Assembly: GCA_040772005.1 (NCBI GenBank)
Contig: JAXGYZ010000012.1
Coordinates: 72,492-136,491 of the forward strand
Direction: 5' to 3'
Length of the DNA: 64,000 bases
Source: MWBF01 sp040772005
GTDB taxonomy: Bacteria > Chloroflexota > Anaerolineae > CG2-30-64-16
The notes beneath the pieces were generated by a model. It saw only the letters and a list, made by a program, of their open reading frames with translations, was not told the origin of the DNA and did no database searches. Both the position numbers and the translations under genes were made by a program. Positions 49,800 to 61,533 of this stretch are shown here, in pieces (positions within the stretch are counted from its first letter, which is position 1; the number at the start of each line of letters is the position of its first letter).

Positions 49800-52700
49800 T
49801 CACTTCTCAGGCGTCGACGCGATGCCGGCCAACTGCTCGTACTGCTTCCAGCGCTTCTCTACATCCGCCTGCGCCAGCTTCAGCAGCATCTCGGCACGCT
49901 CTTCATCGGAGCGGGCCAGGGCGCTGTAGCGCGTTTCGTTGTAGATGTAGTCCTTGAGCGGAATCTTCGGTGCCTTCGAGTCGAGCGTCAAGGGGTTCTG
50001 ACCCTGTTCCGCCAGCAGCGGGTTGAAGCGATAGAGCGGCCATGCGCCACTATCCACCGCCAGCTTCTGCTGGTTCAGGCCCTTGGTCATGTTGATGCCG
50101 TGCGCGATGCAGTGGCTGTAGGCGATGATCAGGCTGGGGCCGGGGTAAGCCTCGGCCTCCAGGAAGGCGCGTACAGTTTGTGCATCGTTCGCGCCCATGG
50201 CGATCTGTGCCACGTAGATGGAGCCGTAGCTCATGGCGATCGCCCCGAGGTCCTTCTTGGGCAGCGGTTTGCCGGCGGCTGCGAAGCGGGCGACGGCTGC
50301 GCGCGGGGTGGCCTTGGAGGACTGGCCGCCGGTGTTCGAGTACACCTGCGTGTCCAGCACCAGGACGTTGACCTTGCGGCCCGAGGCGAGGACATGGTCC
50401 AGCCCGCCGTAACCGATGTCATAGGCCCACCCGTCGCCGCCCACGATCCAGACGGACCGCTTGACCAGCGCGTCCGCCAGCGTGCCGAGCTGCTGCGCCC
50501 AGGGCTCGCCCACGTTCACCAGGCGTTCCTTCACGGCGGCTACGCGGGCCCGTTGGTCCACGATGCCGCGCTCGGTGGACTGGTCGGCATTCAGCAGCGC
50601 GTCCGCCAATTCGTCGCCCAGTACATCCCGATGGTTGTGTACCAGCTCGGCGGCGAATTCGCTCTGCTTGTCGAGGGTCAGCCGGAAGCCCAGGCCGAAT
50701 TCTGCGTTGTCCTCGAACAGGCTGTTGGACCAGGCCGGCCCGCGGCCGTCCTTGTTGACGCTCCACGGGGTCGTCGGCAGGTTGCCGCCGTAGATGGAGG
50801 AGCAGCCCGTCGCGTTGGCGACGACGGCCCGGTCACCGAACAACTGGCTCAGCAGTTTGACGTAAGGTGTCTCGCCGCAGCCGGAGCAGGCACCCGAAAA
50901 CTCGAAGAGCGGCTGGAGGAGCTGCGAGTTCTTGACATTGTTGGGCGTCAGCAGCGTGCGGTCCAGCTCGGGCAGGTCCAGGAAGAACGCGAAGTTGTCG
51001 CGCTCCGTGAAGCGGATGGGCGGCTGCGGGGCCATGTTGATGGCCTTGAGCCGCGGCTCGCTCTTGTTCTTGGCCGGGCAGGCCTCGACGCACAGCCCAC
51101 AGCCCGTGCAGTCTTCCGGTGCCACCTGGACGGTGTACTTCATGCCGGGGAGGTCGCGGCTCTTATAGTCAACCGCCTTGTAGGTTTCCGGCGCGCCGGC
51201 CAGCGTCTCCGATGGATAGACCTTCGTGCGGATGGCCGCGTGCGGGCAGACAAACGCGCACTTGCCGCACTGGATGCAGATGCTCGGGTCCCAGACGGGG
51301 ATTTCCAGCGCGATGTTGCGCTTCTCCCACTGCGTCGTCGCGGTCGGCCAGGTGCCGTCCGCCGGCAGCATGGAGGAGGGCAGCAGCTCGCCCAGGCCCG
51401 CCATGATCGGCGCGGTCACGTTCTTGACGAACTCCGGCGCGTTCTCGTTGACGATGGGCGGCATCTCGATCTTGCTCGTGACCTGGCGCGGGTAATGCAC
51501 CTCGTACAGGTGCGACAGCGTGTGATCCACGGCCGCGAAGTTCTGCTGCACGACGGCTTCACCGCGGCGGCCATACGTTTTGCGGATGGATTCCTTGATC
51601 TTGTCGATGGCCTCATCGCGGGGCAGGACGCCGGAAATGGCAAAGAAGGCGGTTTGCATGATGGTGTTGATGCGCACGCCCATGCCGGTGTCCTTGGCGA
51701 CCTTGTACGCGTCGATGACGAAGAAGCGCAGGTTCTTGTCGATGATCTGCTGTTGCATCGAGCGGGGGAGCTGATCCCAGACCTCATCCGGCCCGTAGGG
51801 GCTGTTGAGGAGGAACACGGCATTCTGCTCGGCCATCGGCAGCACGTTGTAGCGCTCCACGAAGACCCACTGATGGATGGCGATGAAGTTGGCGGACTGG
51901 ATCAGGTAGGGTGCGTGGATCTCTTGCGGCCCGAAGCGCAGGTGCGACGTGGTGGTCGAGCCGGACTTCTTGGAGTCGTACACGAAGAAGCCCTGCGCGC
52001 TGTTGGGCGTCTCGGTCCCGATGATGCGAATCGAGTTGTGGTTCGCGCCCACGGTGCCATCCGCACCCAGGCCGTAGAACAGCGCGCGTACCATGTTGGC
52101 CGGCTCGATGCTGAAGTTCGGATCGACATCCAGGCTGGTGTGCGTGACGTCGTCCACGATGCCCACGGTGAAGTGGTTCTTGGGCGTCGCCTGGGCCAGA
52201 TTGTCGAACACGGCCTTGCACATCGCCGGGGTGAATTCCTTGCTGGCGAGGCCGTAGCGGCCACCGACGACGCGGAAGGTTGCGCCGGACTCGACGATGG
52301 CGGTTGCCACGTCCTGGTACAGCGGTTCGCCGGCCGCGCCGGGTTCCTTCGTCCGGTCGAGCGTCGCCACGATCTTGACGGTCGGAGGCAGGGCGGCCAG
52401 GAAGTGCTCGATGCTGAAGGGGCGATAGAGCCGTACCTTGAGCAGGCCGACCTTCTCTCCCTGCGCCATCAGGTGATCCACCGTGGCCTGGGCCGTCTCG
52501 GCAGCGGAGCCCATCAGGATGATGACGCGCTCGGCATCCGGCGCACCGTAGTAGTCGAACAGGTGATATGACCGGCCCACGATGCTCGCGAACTTGTCCA
52601 TCTGCGCCTGGACGATGCCGGGTACGGCCAGGTAGTACGGGTTGCTGGCCTCGCGCGTCTGGAAGAAGACGTCGGGGTTCTGCGCGGTGCCGCGGATGAC

Positions 52701-53342
52701 CGGCCGCTCCGGGGTGAGGCCGCGGGCGCGGTGGGCCATGACCAGTTCATCGTCGATCATCGCCCGGATGTCCTCGTCGGCCAGCTCCTCGATCTTGTTC
52801 AGTTCGTGGCTGGTGCGGAAGCCGTCGAAGAAGTGGACGAAGGGCACGCGCGCCTGGAGGGTGGACGCCTGCGCGATGAGCGCCAGGTCCATGACTTCCT
52901 GCACGCTGTTGGAGCAGAGCATCGCCCAGCCGGTCGAGCGGCAGGCCATCACATCGCTGTGATCGCCATAGATGGACAGTGCATGGGTGGCGACCGCGCG
53001 GGCCGAAACATGGAACACCGTCGAGGTCAACTCGCCGGCGATCTTGAACATGTTCGGGATCATCAGCAGGAGGCCCTGCGAAGCGGTGAACGTGGTCGTC
53101 AGCGAGCCGGTCTGCAACGCGCCGTGGACTGCGCCGGCGGCGCCACCTTCCGACTGCATTTCCACAACCAGCGGCACTGTGCCCCAGATGTTCTTGTGAC
53201 CCTGGGCGCTCCAGGCGTCCGCCCATTCGCCCATGTTGCTGGAGGGCGTAATAGGGTAGATCGCGATGACCTCGTTGGTCTTGTGCGCGACGTATGCGGC
53301 TGCTTCATTGCCGTCAATCGTCACGATTTGGCGTTCAGGCAT
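49800..53342 (-). CDS. nifJ: Pyruvate:ferredoxin (flavodoxin) oxidoreductase
   Basis: A 1180-residue single-chain PFOR. Domain order is I (IDGNEAAAYVAHKTNEVIAIYPITPSS), II, III, then two 4Fe-4S sites CIQCGKCAFVCPHAA and CTGCGLCVEACPAKN, and the TPP domain (SGACSGCGETPYVKL, TGCSSIYGG, LDTQVYSNTGGQSSKATP). It converts pyruvate and CoA to acetyl-CoA, CO2 and reduced ferredoxin. As the outlet for pyruvate from diaminopropionate-type degradation it fits the purine cluster, although it is a general enzyme of anaerobes. GGAGG precedes the ATG. Confidence 0.97.
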   Translation of the reverse strand: MPERQIVTIDGNEAAAYVAHKTNEVIAIYPITPSSNMGEWADAWSAQGHKNIWGTVPLVVEMQSEGGAAGAVHGALQTGSLTTTFTASQGLLLMIPNMFKIAGELTSTVFHVSARAVATHALSIYGDHSDVMACRSTGWAMLCSNSVQEVMDLALIAQASTLQARVPFVHFFDGFRTSHELNKIEELADEDIRAMIDDELVMAHRARGLTPERPVIRGTAQNPDVFFQTREASNPYYLAVPGIVQAQMDKFASIVGRSYHLFDYYGAPDAERVIILMGSAAETAQATVDHLMAQGEKVGLLKVRLYRPFSIEHFLAALPPTVKIVATLDRTKEPGAAGEPLYQDVATAIVESGATFRVVGGRYGLASKEFTPAMCKAVFDNLAQATPKNHFTVGIVDDVTHTSLDVDPNFSIEPANMVRALFYGLGADGTVGANHNSIRIIGTETPNSAQGFFVYDSKKSGSTTTSHLRFGPQEIHAPYLIQSANFIAIHQWVFVERYNVLPMAEQNAVFLLNSPYGPDEVWDQLPRSMQQQIIDKNLRFFVIDAYKVAKDTGMGVRINTIMQTAFFAISGVLPRDEAIDKIKESIRKTYGRRGEAVVQQNFAAVDHTLSHLYEVHYPRQVTSKIEMPPIVNENAPEFVKNVTAPIMAGLGELLPSSMLPADGTWPTATTQWEKRNIALEIPVWDPSICIQCGKCAFVCPHAAIRTKVYPSETLAGAPETYKAVDYKSRDLPGMKYTVQVAPEDCTGCGLCVEACPAKNKSEPRLKAINMAPQPPIRFTERDNFAFFLDLPELDRTLLTPNNVKNSQLLQPLFEFSGACSGCGETPYVKLLSQLFGDRAVVANATGCSSIYGGNLPTTPWSVNKDGRGPAWSNSLFEDNAEFGLGFRLTLDKQSEFAAELVHNHRDVLGDELADALLNADQSTERGIVDQRARVAAVKERLVNVGEPWAQQLGTLADALVKRSVWIVGGDGWAYDIGYGGLDHVLASGRKVNVLVLDTQVYSNTGGQSSKATPRAAVARFAAAGKPLPKKDLGAIAMSYGSIYVAQIAMGANDAQTVRAFLEAEAYPGPSLIIAYSHCIAHGINMTKGLNQQKLAVDSGAWPLYRFNPLLAEQGQNPLTLDSKAPKIPLKDYIYNETRYSALARSDEERAEMLLKLAQADVEKRWKQYEQLAGIASTPEK

Positions 53343-53621
53343 TTTTTGTCCTCCGAACGGTGTGAAAGGTGGTTCGGTCGTTCACGTTGCGATAAGTCCT
53401 ACGAATGTGGGATCGCACGTGGAGAGGCTCCCTGCTCGACGCAGGGGACTGAACCGCAGCGGTCCGCAGCGGGCGGGGCATGCCCCGGATGCGCGTAAAA
53501 CCGGACCCGACGGGGCCGGATCCGGTACTGGCTGATATAGGACCTGTCAAGCTAAAGTAAGATAGCACTTAATGAGGCGTGAGGGTATGATAGAAGTCAT
53601 AGTGAAGCTGTAGAGGGCCGT
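53343..53621. other. Gap between the PFOR and permease genes
   Basis: Holds no convincing gene. A TTGACA on the minus strand at 53550-53545 has no good -10 at the right distance, and the GC-rich centre has short imperfect hairpins. The PFOR promoter is presumably here. Confidence 0.4.
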
Positions 53622-54581
53622 CTAGCTCTTCCGCTCCCCCCTGACATACGGCAGGCCGAGCGCTGCCGGCGCACCCACCCGTTTGCGCACAGACTCCAGC
53701 CAGGTAATCATCACGAGGACGAAGATGGTGAACGCGTAGGGCAGCATCCCCAGGAACGCGGCGGGGATGGTCGTGCCCGCGGCCTGCATGCGGAACTGGA
53801 TGGCGTTGATGCCGCCGAAGACCAGTGCGCCGAGCACTGCGCGGCCCGGGTCCCAGGTGGCGAAGATGACCAGCGCGACGGCAATCCAGCCGCGGCCGCC
53901 GGTCAGGTTCTCGGTCCAGCCGGGCGTGTAGCTCAGGCTCAAGTGCGCGCCGCCCAGCCCCACCAGCATCCCGCCGATAACCGTGTAGAGGTAGCGCGTG
54001 CGGTAGACGTCGATGCCCTTCGCATCCGCGGTCTGCGGGCTCTCGCCTACTGCGCGCAAGTGCAGGCCGGGCCGTGTGCGGTAGAGGTAGAGCGCGGCCA
54101 GCGGCACGAACAGGAACATGATGTAGACGAGCAAATCCTGCTGGAACAGCGCGCGGCCCACCACCGGCAGGTCGCTCAGCCCGGGGATGGGCAGCCGCTC
54201 GAAGCGGGGGCCGACCAATCCGACGAGCGGCTTGCCCGCCGGCCCCAGGCGCTGACCCAGGAAGCTGGACAGCCCGGTGCCGAAGATGGTGAGCGCGAGG
54301 CCTGACACGGTCTGGTCGGCGCGCAGCGAGACGGTCAGCACGGCGTGGATGAGGGCCATCAGCCCGCCGACGACCATCGCCGCGATCACGCCCCACCAGA
54401 GGCTCTCGGTGTGATACGCGGCCGCGAAGCCGCTGACCGCGCCCATCAGCATCGTGCCTTCCAGCCCCAGGTTGAGCACGCCCGACCGTTCGGTGTAGAT
54501 TTCACCGATGGTCGCAAAGACAAGCGAGGTTCCGGCGCGGATGGTGACCGCCAGGATGGAAGTAATCAGTGCTAAGTCCAT
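53622..54581 (-). CDS. ABC transporter permease, BMP-type nucleoside importer (2)
   Basis: A 319-residue membrane protein with 8-9 helices; LVFATIGEIYTERSGVLNLGLEGTMLMGAVSGF is the family signature (quoted in part: GEIYTERSGVLNLGLEGT). It forms the transmembrane half together with the permease gene upstream. The family imports nucleosides, bases and some autoinducers. Start ATG at 54581. Confidence 0.92.
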   Translation of the reverse strand: MDLALITSILAVTIRAGTSLVFATIGEIYTERSGVLNLGLEGTMLMGAVSGFAAAYHTESLWWGVIAAMVVGGLMALIHAVLTVSLRADQTVSGLALTIFGTGLSSFLGQRLGPAGKPLVGLVGPRFERLPIPGLSDLPVVGRALFQQDLLVYIMFLFVPLAALYLYRTRPGLHLRAVGESPQTADAKGIDVYRTRYLYTVIGGMLVGLGGAHLSLSYTPGWTENLTGGRGWIAVALVIFATWDPGRAVLGALVFGGINAIQFRMQAAGTTIPAAFLGMLPYAFTIFVLVMITWLESVRKRVGAPAALGLPYVRGERKS

Positions 54582-54638
54582 GTCTGCGCTTTCAAGATGC
54601 CTTCATTGTCAGGTCAGTCTCGCTGGGGCCGGTCATGC

Positions 54639-55747
54639 TCAACTGAGTTGAGCCTCCCGTGGCCCTGGTCCGGTCGGCGACCGGTCAGAGCGAGTGCGGA
54701 TGAAGCGAATGCGGTATTGCGTCAGGATTTCGCCGCCGAGCACGAGGAACAGGATGATACCCTGCAGCACGAGCGCCACCGACGCGGGCAGGCCCATCGT
54801 AATCTGAATCTGGTCGCCGCCGACGAGCAGCCCTGCCAGCAGGATCGCGACCACCAGCACGGCCCAGGGGTTGAGCTTCGCCAGCCATGCGACGATGATG
54901 GCGGTGTAGCCGTAGCCCACCGTCACGCCCTTCTGCAGGCGGTGCGAGATGCCCGCAACCTCCGCCATGCCGGCCAGCCCGGCCAGCCCGGCCGACAGGA
55001 GCATCACCAGGATGATGTTGCGCGCAGTGCTGATGCCCGCGTATTTGGCCGCAGTCGGATTCTCGCCGATGACGCGAATCTCATAGCCCCACTTGGTGCG
55101 CGACAGGACGAGCCAGATGAACACCGCGGCGACGATGGCAATGAGCAGGCCCAGGTGCACGCGTGTATTGGCGAGGCGCGGCAGCCAGGCCACCTCGGGG
55201 AATTCGGCTGTGCCGGGGAAGCCGTAGCCCTGCGGGTCCTTCCAGGGGCCGTAAAACAGGTGCTCGATCCATAGGATGGCGATGTAGTTCATCATCAGCG
55301 TCGTGATGATCTCGTTGACGCCCACCCAGGCCTTGAGCAGCGCAGGGATGACGCCCCACGCCGCGCCTGCGATGAACCCTGCCACGATCACCAGGGGCAG
55401 CGCCAGCCCCGGGGGCACGTTGGGCACAATGAACAGGGCCGTGCCCGCGGCCGCGAACGCGCCCATCGCGAGCTGCCCCTCCGCGCCGATGTTCCAGAAC
55501 AACATGCGGAACGCGATGGACACGCCCAGGCCGGTCAGCATCAGCGGGATGGCCTTGACGAGGGTCTCGGAGACCGCGTAGCGCGTGCCGAATGCGCCGA
55601 CGAGCATGGCCCGGTAGGTCTCGAACGGGTTGGCCCCGGCCAGCGCCAGGAGGATGCCGCCGAGCACCAGCGCCAGGATCAGCGAGAGGATCGGGACCGC
55701 GAACGCGGCCGCGCGGGAGCGTTCGAGCCGCTTCTCAATTCGTAGGA

Positions 55748-55751
<4 letters not shown>
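54639..55751 (-). CDS. ABC transporter permease, BMP-type nucleoside importer (1)
   Basis: A 370-residue permease. Hydrophobic segments are spread from 15 to 320; FRMLFWNIGAEGQLAMGAFAA is the BPD_transp_2 loop, and the C-terminus is charged. It overlaps the ATP-binding gene stop as ATGA, so stoichiometric expression is expected. Confidence 0.92.
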
Positions 55752-57307
<1,556 letters not shown>

Positions 57308-57324
57308 GGGGGGCTCCTCATTTA

Positions 57325-57376
57325 GAGAAACCGGGTTTCGTGTGAAGCTTCGCTTTACCTCAGAAACCCGGTTTCT
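57325..57376. repeat. AGAAACC palindrome pair
   Basis: AGAAACCGGGTTTCG (57325-57339) and AGAAACCCGGTTTCT (57362-57376) between the binding-protein and ATPase genes. Confidence 0.8.
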
Positions 57377-57389
57377 TCAACCAAGTGAC

Positions 57390-59618
57390 TTATTGCGCGG
57401 GGACGCTGCCCTTGACGCCTTCGACCAGCCAGTTGAAGGCCAGCTTCTCTTCGTCGGTCATCGTGACGCCCGCGGCCACGCGCTCTGCGCCGGTGTTGTC
57501 CTTGAGCGGCCCGACAAAGACGTCGAACTCGCCGGAGATGATGCGGGCCTTCTCCTGCTCAACAAGCGCCCGCACATCCTCAGGCACCATGTCGCCGTAC
57601 GGCGCCAGCGACAGCAGGCCTTCCTGCATACCCCACCAGACCGGGGTCGGTTTCCAGGTGCCGGCCGCGATCTCCTTCATGGCCTGGGTGTAGTACACGC
57701 TCCAGTCCCAGATGGGTGCGGTCAGCACGGCGTTGGGGGCCACGTCCGCGGACACGGCATTGTAGCCGATCGCGTAGACGCCTTCCTGCTCGGCCAGCTT
57801 GTCCGGCTCCACCGAGTCCGACTCGCGCGCGATGACGTCCGCGCCCGCGTCGAGCAGGGCCTGGGCCGCATCGCGTTCCTTCTGCACGTCGAACCACGCG
57901 TTAATCCAGATGGGCGTGACGGTCGCTTCGGGGTTGACCGAGCGCGCGCCCAGCGCGAACGCGTTCATATTGCGGATGACTTCGGGGATCGCGTACGGCG
58001 CAACGTAGCCGAGGCTGTTCGTCTTAGTCATCTTGCCTGCGACGATGCCGGCCAGGTACCAGCCCTGGTAGCCGCGGCCATCGTAGATGCCCACATTGTC
58101 CGCGGTCTGATAGCCCGTCGCATGGAGGAAGGTCACGTCCGGGTAATCCTTCGCGACGTTCATCACCGAGTCCATGTAGCCGAAGGACGTCGCCACGATG
58201 ACGTTGTAGCCCTTCTGCGCGTAATCGCGGATGACGCGCTCGGCGTCGGGCCCTTCGGGCACGGCCTCGCTGATGGCGGTCTCGATGCCCAGTTCCTCGG
58301 CCATCTTCAGGCGGCCCTGGTCATGGGCATAGCTCCAGCCCAGGTCGCCGACGGGGCCGACGTAGATGAACGCGGCCTTGATTTCCTTCGTTTCAGCAGC
58401 CGCGGCGGCCGGTGCGGCCGCGCCTGCGGGCGCAGCTTCGCCTTCCAGCGCCTTGCCCTCGCTCGGCGCCTCGCCCTTCACACCCTCGATGAAATAGTCC
58501 ATGCTGAGCTTTTCACCGAGATTCATGCACTTGCCTGCGCCCAGCAGTTCCACGCCGGAGGCCGACTTGAGCGGGCCACAGAAGACGGCGAACGTGCCAT
58601 CTTCCAGCGCAGCCTTGCGTTCCTCGACGAGCGCCTTGACGTCGTCAGGCACCTGCGCGCTGAGCGGCGCCAGGTCGAAGATGTCGGGCTCGTCCTTCAA
58701 CTGGCCGTAGTATGACTCGGTGGCATAGGTGCCGTCCATGACGGCCTTCGTGATCTCGATGTACTTCGGGCCCCAGTTCCAGATGGGGCTGGTCAGGACG
58801 GAGTCGCCCACGAACTGCGCCATGTCCGAGTCGTAGCCGATGGACATGAGGCCGCGCTCCTGCGCCGCCTTCTGGGGCTCGGTGGTGTCCTGGTGCTGCG
58901 CGATGATGTCGGCATTCTGGTCGAGCAGCGCGTCAGCGGCTTCCTTCTCCTTGACCGGGTCGAACCAGGTCTGCGTCCAGACGACGCGCACTTCCGCGTC
59001 CGGGTTGACCTCACGCACGCCCTGGGTGAAGCCATTGATGCCGCGGATGACTTCCGGGATGGGGAACGCGGCCACGTAGCCGATGATGTTCGTCTTGGTC
59101 ATCTTGCCGGCGACGAGGCCGCTCAGGTAGCGCGCTTCCTCGATGCCGCCGAAGACCGTGGAGACGTTCTCCGCCGTCTTGTAGCCGGAGATGTGGACGA
59201 ACCAGGTCTCAGGGAATTCCTTCGCGACGGTGATCGTCGGGTCCATGAAGCCAAACGAAGTCGTGAAGATCAGGTCGTAGCCCTTCTGCGCGAAATCGCG
59301 GATGACGCGCTCCGCATCCGGGCCTTCGGGCACGTTCTCGATGTAGGCGGTCTCGACGCCCAACTCCTGCTCGACGGCCAGGCGCCCCTGGTCCTGCGCC
59401 CAGGTCCAGCCCAGGTCACCGATGGGGGCCACGTAGACGAACGCGACCTTGAAGTCGCTCCCTTCGGCTTCGGCTGCCGGAGCTGCGGTCGGCTCGGCTT
59501 CGGCTGCCGGCGCAGTTGTGGGCGCGGCAGGCTGGGCGGGGGCTGCGGGGCTGCATGCCGCCAACGCCAGCGAAAGCAAGACCAACACGGCCAAGATGTT
59601 CCATAGCTGTTTGCGCAT
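57390..59618 (-). CDS. Tandem BMP-family substrate-binding lipoprotein (two binding domains fused)
   Basis: A 742-residue lipoprotein, about twice the usual size. The lipobox is LALAAC with Cys22; a Pro/Ala/Glu-rich linker runs to about 53. Domain 1 (about 54-390) and domain 2 (about 425-742) are homologous: both have GPDAERVIRDxAQKGY, the VAGKMTKTN strand and PEVIR. Ala-rich linker in between (AAPAGAAAPAAAAA). They differ in the pocket region (YYGQLKDEPDIFDLAP versus VWWGMQEGLLSLAP), so the two sites may prefer different purines or nucleosides. No second signal peptide or internal start codon with a ribosome site is seen, so it is one chain. Confidence 0.9.
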   Translation of the reverse strand: MRKQLWNILAVLVLLSLALAACSPAAPAQPAAPTTAPAAEAEPTAAPAAEAEGSDFKVAFVYVAPIGDLGWTWAQDQGRLAVEQELGVETAYIENVPEGPDAERVIRDFAQKGYDLIFTTSFGFMDPTITVAKEFPETWFVHISGYKTAENVSTVFGGIEEARYLSGLVAGKMTKTNIIGYVAAFPIPEVIRGINGFTQGVREVNPDAEVRVVWTQTWFDPVKEKEAADALLDQNADIIAQHQDTTEPQKAAQERGLMSIGYDSDMAQFVGDSVLTSPIWNWGPKYIEITKAVMDGTYATESYYGQLKDEPDIFDLAPLSAQVPDDVKALVEERKAALEDGTFAVFCGPLKSASGVELLGAGKCMNLGEKLSMDYFIEGVKGEAPSEGKALEGEAAPAGAAAPAAAAAETKEIKAAFIYVGPVGDLGWSYAHDQGRLKMAEELGIETAISEAVPEGPDAERVIRDYAQKGYNVIVATSFGYMDSVMNVAKDYPDVTFLHATGYQTADNVGIYDGRGYQGWYLAGIVAGKMTKTNSLGYVAPYAIPEVIRNMNAFALGARSVNPEATVTPIWINAWFDVQKERDAAQALLDAGADVIARESDSVEPDKLAEQEGVYAIGYNAVSADVAPNAVLTAPIWDWSVYYTQAMKEIAAGTWKPTPVWWGMQEGLLSLAPYGDMVPEDVRALVEQEKARIISGEFDVFVGPLKDNTGAERVAAGVTMTDEEKLAFNWLVEGVKGSVPAQ

Positions 59619-59711
59619 GAGTATCTCCTCCTAGAGTATGACCAACTGAGTAGAGACAGATAGACTGACGGAATTGGGGAAAAACTATATACGCTGCGGT
59701 GAGTATGCCGT

Positions 59712-59741
59712 ATTTTAACGCAGGTGTACCGCGCGGCGCAA
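59712..59741 (-). promoter_or_regulatory. Candidate promoter of the nucleoside importer operon
   Basis: TTGCGC (59741-59736) and TAAAAT (59717-59712) on the minus strand, 18-bp spacing; the start codon is about 90 bases downstream. Another AT-rich -10-like TATATAGT follows at about 59690. Confidence 0.5.
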
Positions 59742-59783
59742 ATCAACAGGTGTGTTATGTTGTCAAGGTGCGGCCTGACAACC

Positions 59784-61493
59784 CTAATCCACCCACAGGG
59801 GCACGAACTCGAATTTGTCCACGTCCACCAATCCCTGGTCCGTCAGCTTCAGGTGCGGGATAACCTCCAGCGCAAGGAAGCTGAGCGTCATGAAGGGGTC
59901 GTGCAGCTCCGAGCCGAGGCTGCGCGCCGCGCCGATGACCTCGTCCAGGTGGCGGCGGACTTCGGTGATGGGCCGGTTCGACATCAGCCCTGCCACGGGC
60001 AGCGGCAGCCGGCCCAGGATGCGGATGCCGTCGGCCACGGCCAGCCCGCCGCCCATGTCCGCGACGGCCGCGGCCGCCGTCGTGAGCGAAATGTTGTCCA
60101 CGCCCGCGACGACCAGGTTGTGATGGTCGTGCGCGATGGTGGAGGCGATAGCCCCGCGGCGCAGCCCCAGGCCCTGCACGAACCCCTTGCCTACCCGGCC
60201 GCTCGCCATGTGCCGCTCGATGACGGCCATCTTGATGATGTCCTGCTGCGCATCCGGCACCGCGACATCGGACACGCACGGAATCTCCAGGATGCGTTTC
60301 TCGGTGATGAGCTGGTCCGGCACGACGCCGATGACGTGCGCGCGGCGGCCCTCCGCCGGAATCGTGAAGTTGACGGTGTGCCAGTTGATGTTCATCGAGC
60401 CGCGCAGGTAAGATGGGCGCTCCGGCACATCCAGCGGCACGATTTTGCCGTTCTCTGCAGCAATCTGCCCGCCGCGGATGACGAGACGGACGTCGAACTG
60501 CTGCGGGTCATCGAACACGATCATGTCGGCGCGGTTGCCGGGGCGGATGCCGCCGCGGTCGTACATGCGGAACCATTCTGCGGTGTTGAGGGTTGCCATG
60601 CGGATGGCAGTGACGAGGTCCACGCCGCCCTGGATGGCGCTGCGCACCAGGTAATCCACGCTGCCCTGGTCCAGCAGGTCGCCCGGGTGCCGGTCATCCG
60701 TGCAGAAGCAGACCCGCCGCGCGTTGTCGGGCGTCAGCAGCGGCAGCAGGTTGTGCAGGTCGTGGGCGTTGGTGGCCTCGCGCATGAGAATATACATGCC
60801 CAGGCGCAGCTTCTCCAGCGCTTCATCGACGGTCGTGCATTCGTGGTCCGACCCGATGCCGGCTGCGACGTAGGCGCTGAGGCTGGGGCCGGTCAGGCCG
60901 GGCGCGTGGCCGTCCAGGACACGCGTCTTGAACGCCTCGATCTTGTCCATGACGCCCTGGTCTTCGTTGACGACGCCGTAGTAATTCATCATCTCGCCCA
61001 GGCCGAGTACCCACGGGTCGCCCTGCAGCGATGCGATATCCTTCGCTTCAAGGTACGCGCCGGCGCTCGCCATGTGGGTCGCGGGCACGCACGAGGGCAC
61101 CATGATGTACATGCTGAGCCGGCCATATTTGGCCTGGTCGAACATATAGCGGATGCCATCCAGGCCGAGGACATTGGTGATTTCGTGGGGGTCCGCGACG
61201 ACTGCGGTGACGCCGCGCGGGACGACGGCAGCGGCAAACTGGCGCACGCTGACCATGGCGCTTTCGATGTGGACGTGCGCATCGATCAGGCCCGGCGCGA
61301 GGTAGCTGCCTTTCAGGTCGATTTCCTCCTTGCCCTGGTAGCCTGGCCCGATGCCTGCGATTCGTGCCCCGCAAACGGCCACATCGGTTGTGTAAATCTC
61401 GCCGGAATAGACATTGACCAGCTTCGCGTTGCGCAGTACGACATCTGCCGGCGCGGCCCCACGCGCCACCCGCACGAGGTTGTTCAGCTCCAT
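59784..61493 (-). CDS. ade: Adenine deaminase
   Basis: A 569-residue amidohydrolase: VLRNAKLVNVYSGEI start, PGLIDAHVHIESAMVS (HxH metal site), VADPHEITNVLG, and VCFCTDDRHPGDLLDQG (metal Asp), with a C-terminal Ade domain (IAHDHHNLVVAG). It converts adenine to hypoxanthine and ammonia, feeding purines to the hydroxylases. AGGAGG precedes the ATG. Directly next to a nucleoside importer. Confidence 0.95.
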   Translation of the reverse strand: MELNNLVRVARGAAPADVVLRNAKLVNVYSGEIYTTDVAVCGARIAGIGPGYQGKEEIDLKGSYLAPGLIDAHVHIESAMVSVRQFAAAVVPRGVTAVVADPHEITNVLGLDGIRYMFDQAKYGRLSMYIMVPSCVPATHMASAGAYLEAKDIASLQGDPWVLGLGEMMNYYGVVNEDQGVMDKIEAFKTRVLDGHAPGLTGPSLSAYVAAGIGSDHECTTVDEALEKLRLGMYILMREATNAHDLHNLLPLLTPDNARRVCFCTDDRHPGDLLDQGSVDYLVRSAIQGGVDLVTAIRMATLNTAEWFRMYDRGGIRPGNRADMIVFDDPQQFDVRLVIRGGQIAAENGKIVPLDVPERPSYLRGSMNINWHTVNFTIPAEGRRAHVIGVVPDQLITEKRILEIPCVSDVAVPDAQQDIIKMAVIERHMASGRVGKGFVQGLGLRRGAIASTIAHDHHNLVVAGVDNISLTTAAAAVADMGGGLAVADGIRILGRLPLPVAGLMSNRPITEVRRHLDEVIGAARSLGSELHDPFMTLSFLALEVIPHLKLTDQGLVDVDKFEFVPLWVD

Positions 61494-61524
61494 TGCAGCA
61501 TCCTCCTGAGCCCTTTACTCGGCC

Positions 61525-61533
61525 ATTATACCA
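61525..61533 (-). promoter_or_regulatory. Extended -10 promoter of adenine deaminase
   Basis: TGGTATAAT on the minus strand (61533-61525), a consensus extended -10, with the start codon about 30 bases downstream. No good -35 is seen. The remaining gap to 61634 holds nothing recognisable. Confidence 0.7.

Noticed and set aside
49665..52571. A 968-codon plus-strand frame opposite PFOR
   Set aside because: PFOR on the minus strand has all expected motifs; the antisense frame is compositional.
53522..53550. A TTGACA on the minus strand as PFOR promoter
   Set aside because: The hexamer at the right distance is TACCGG, too far from a -10 consensus.
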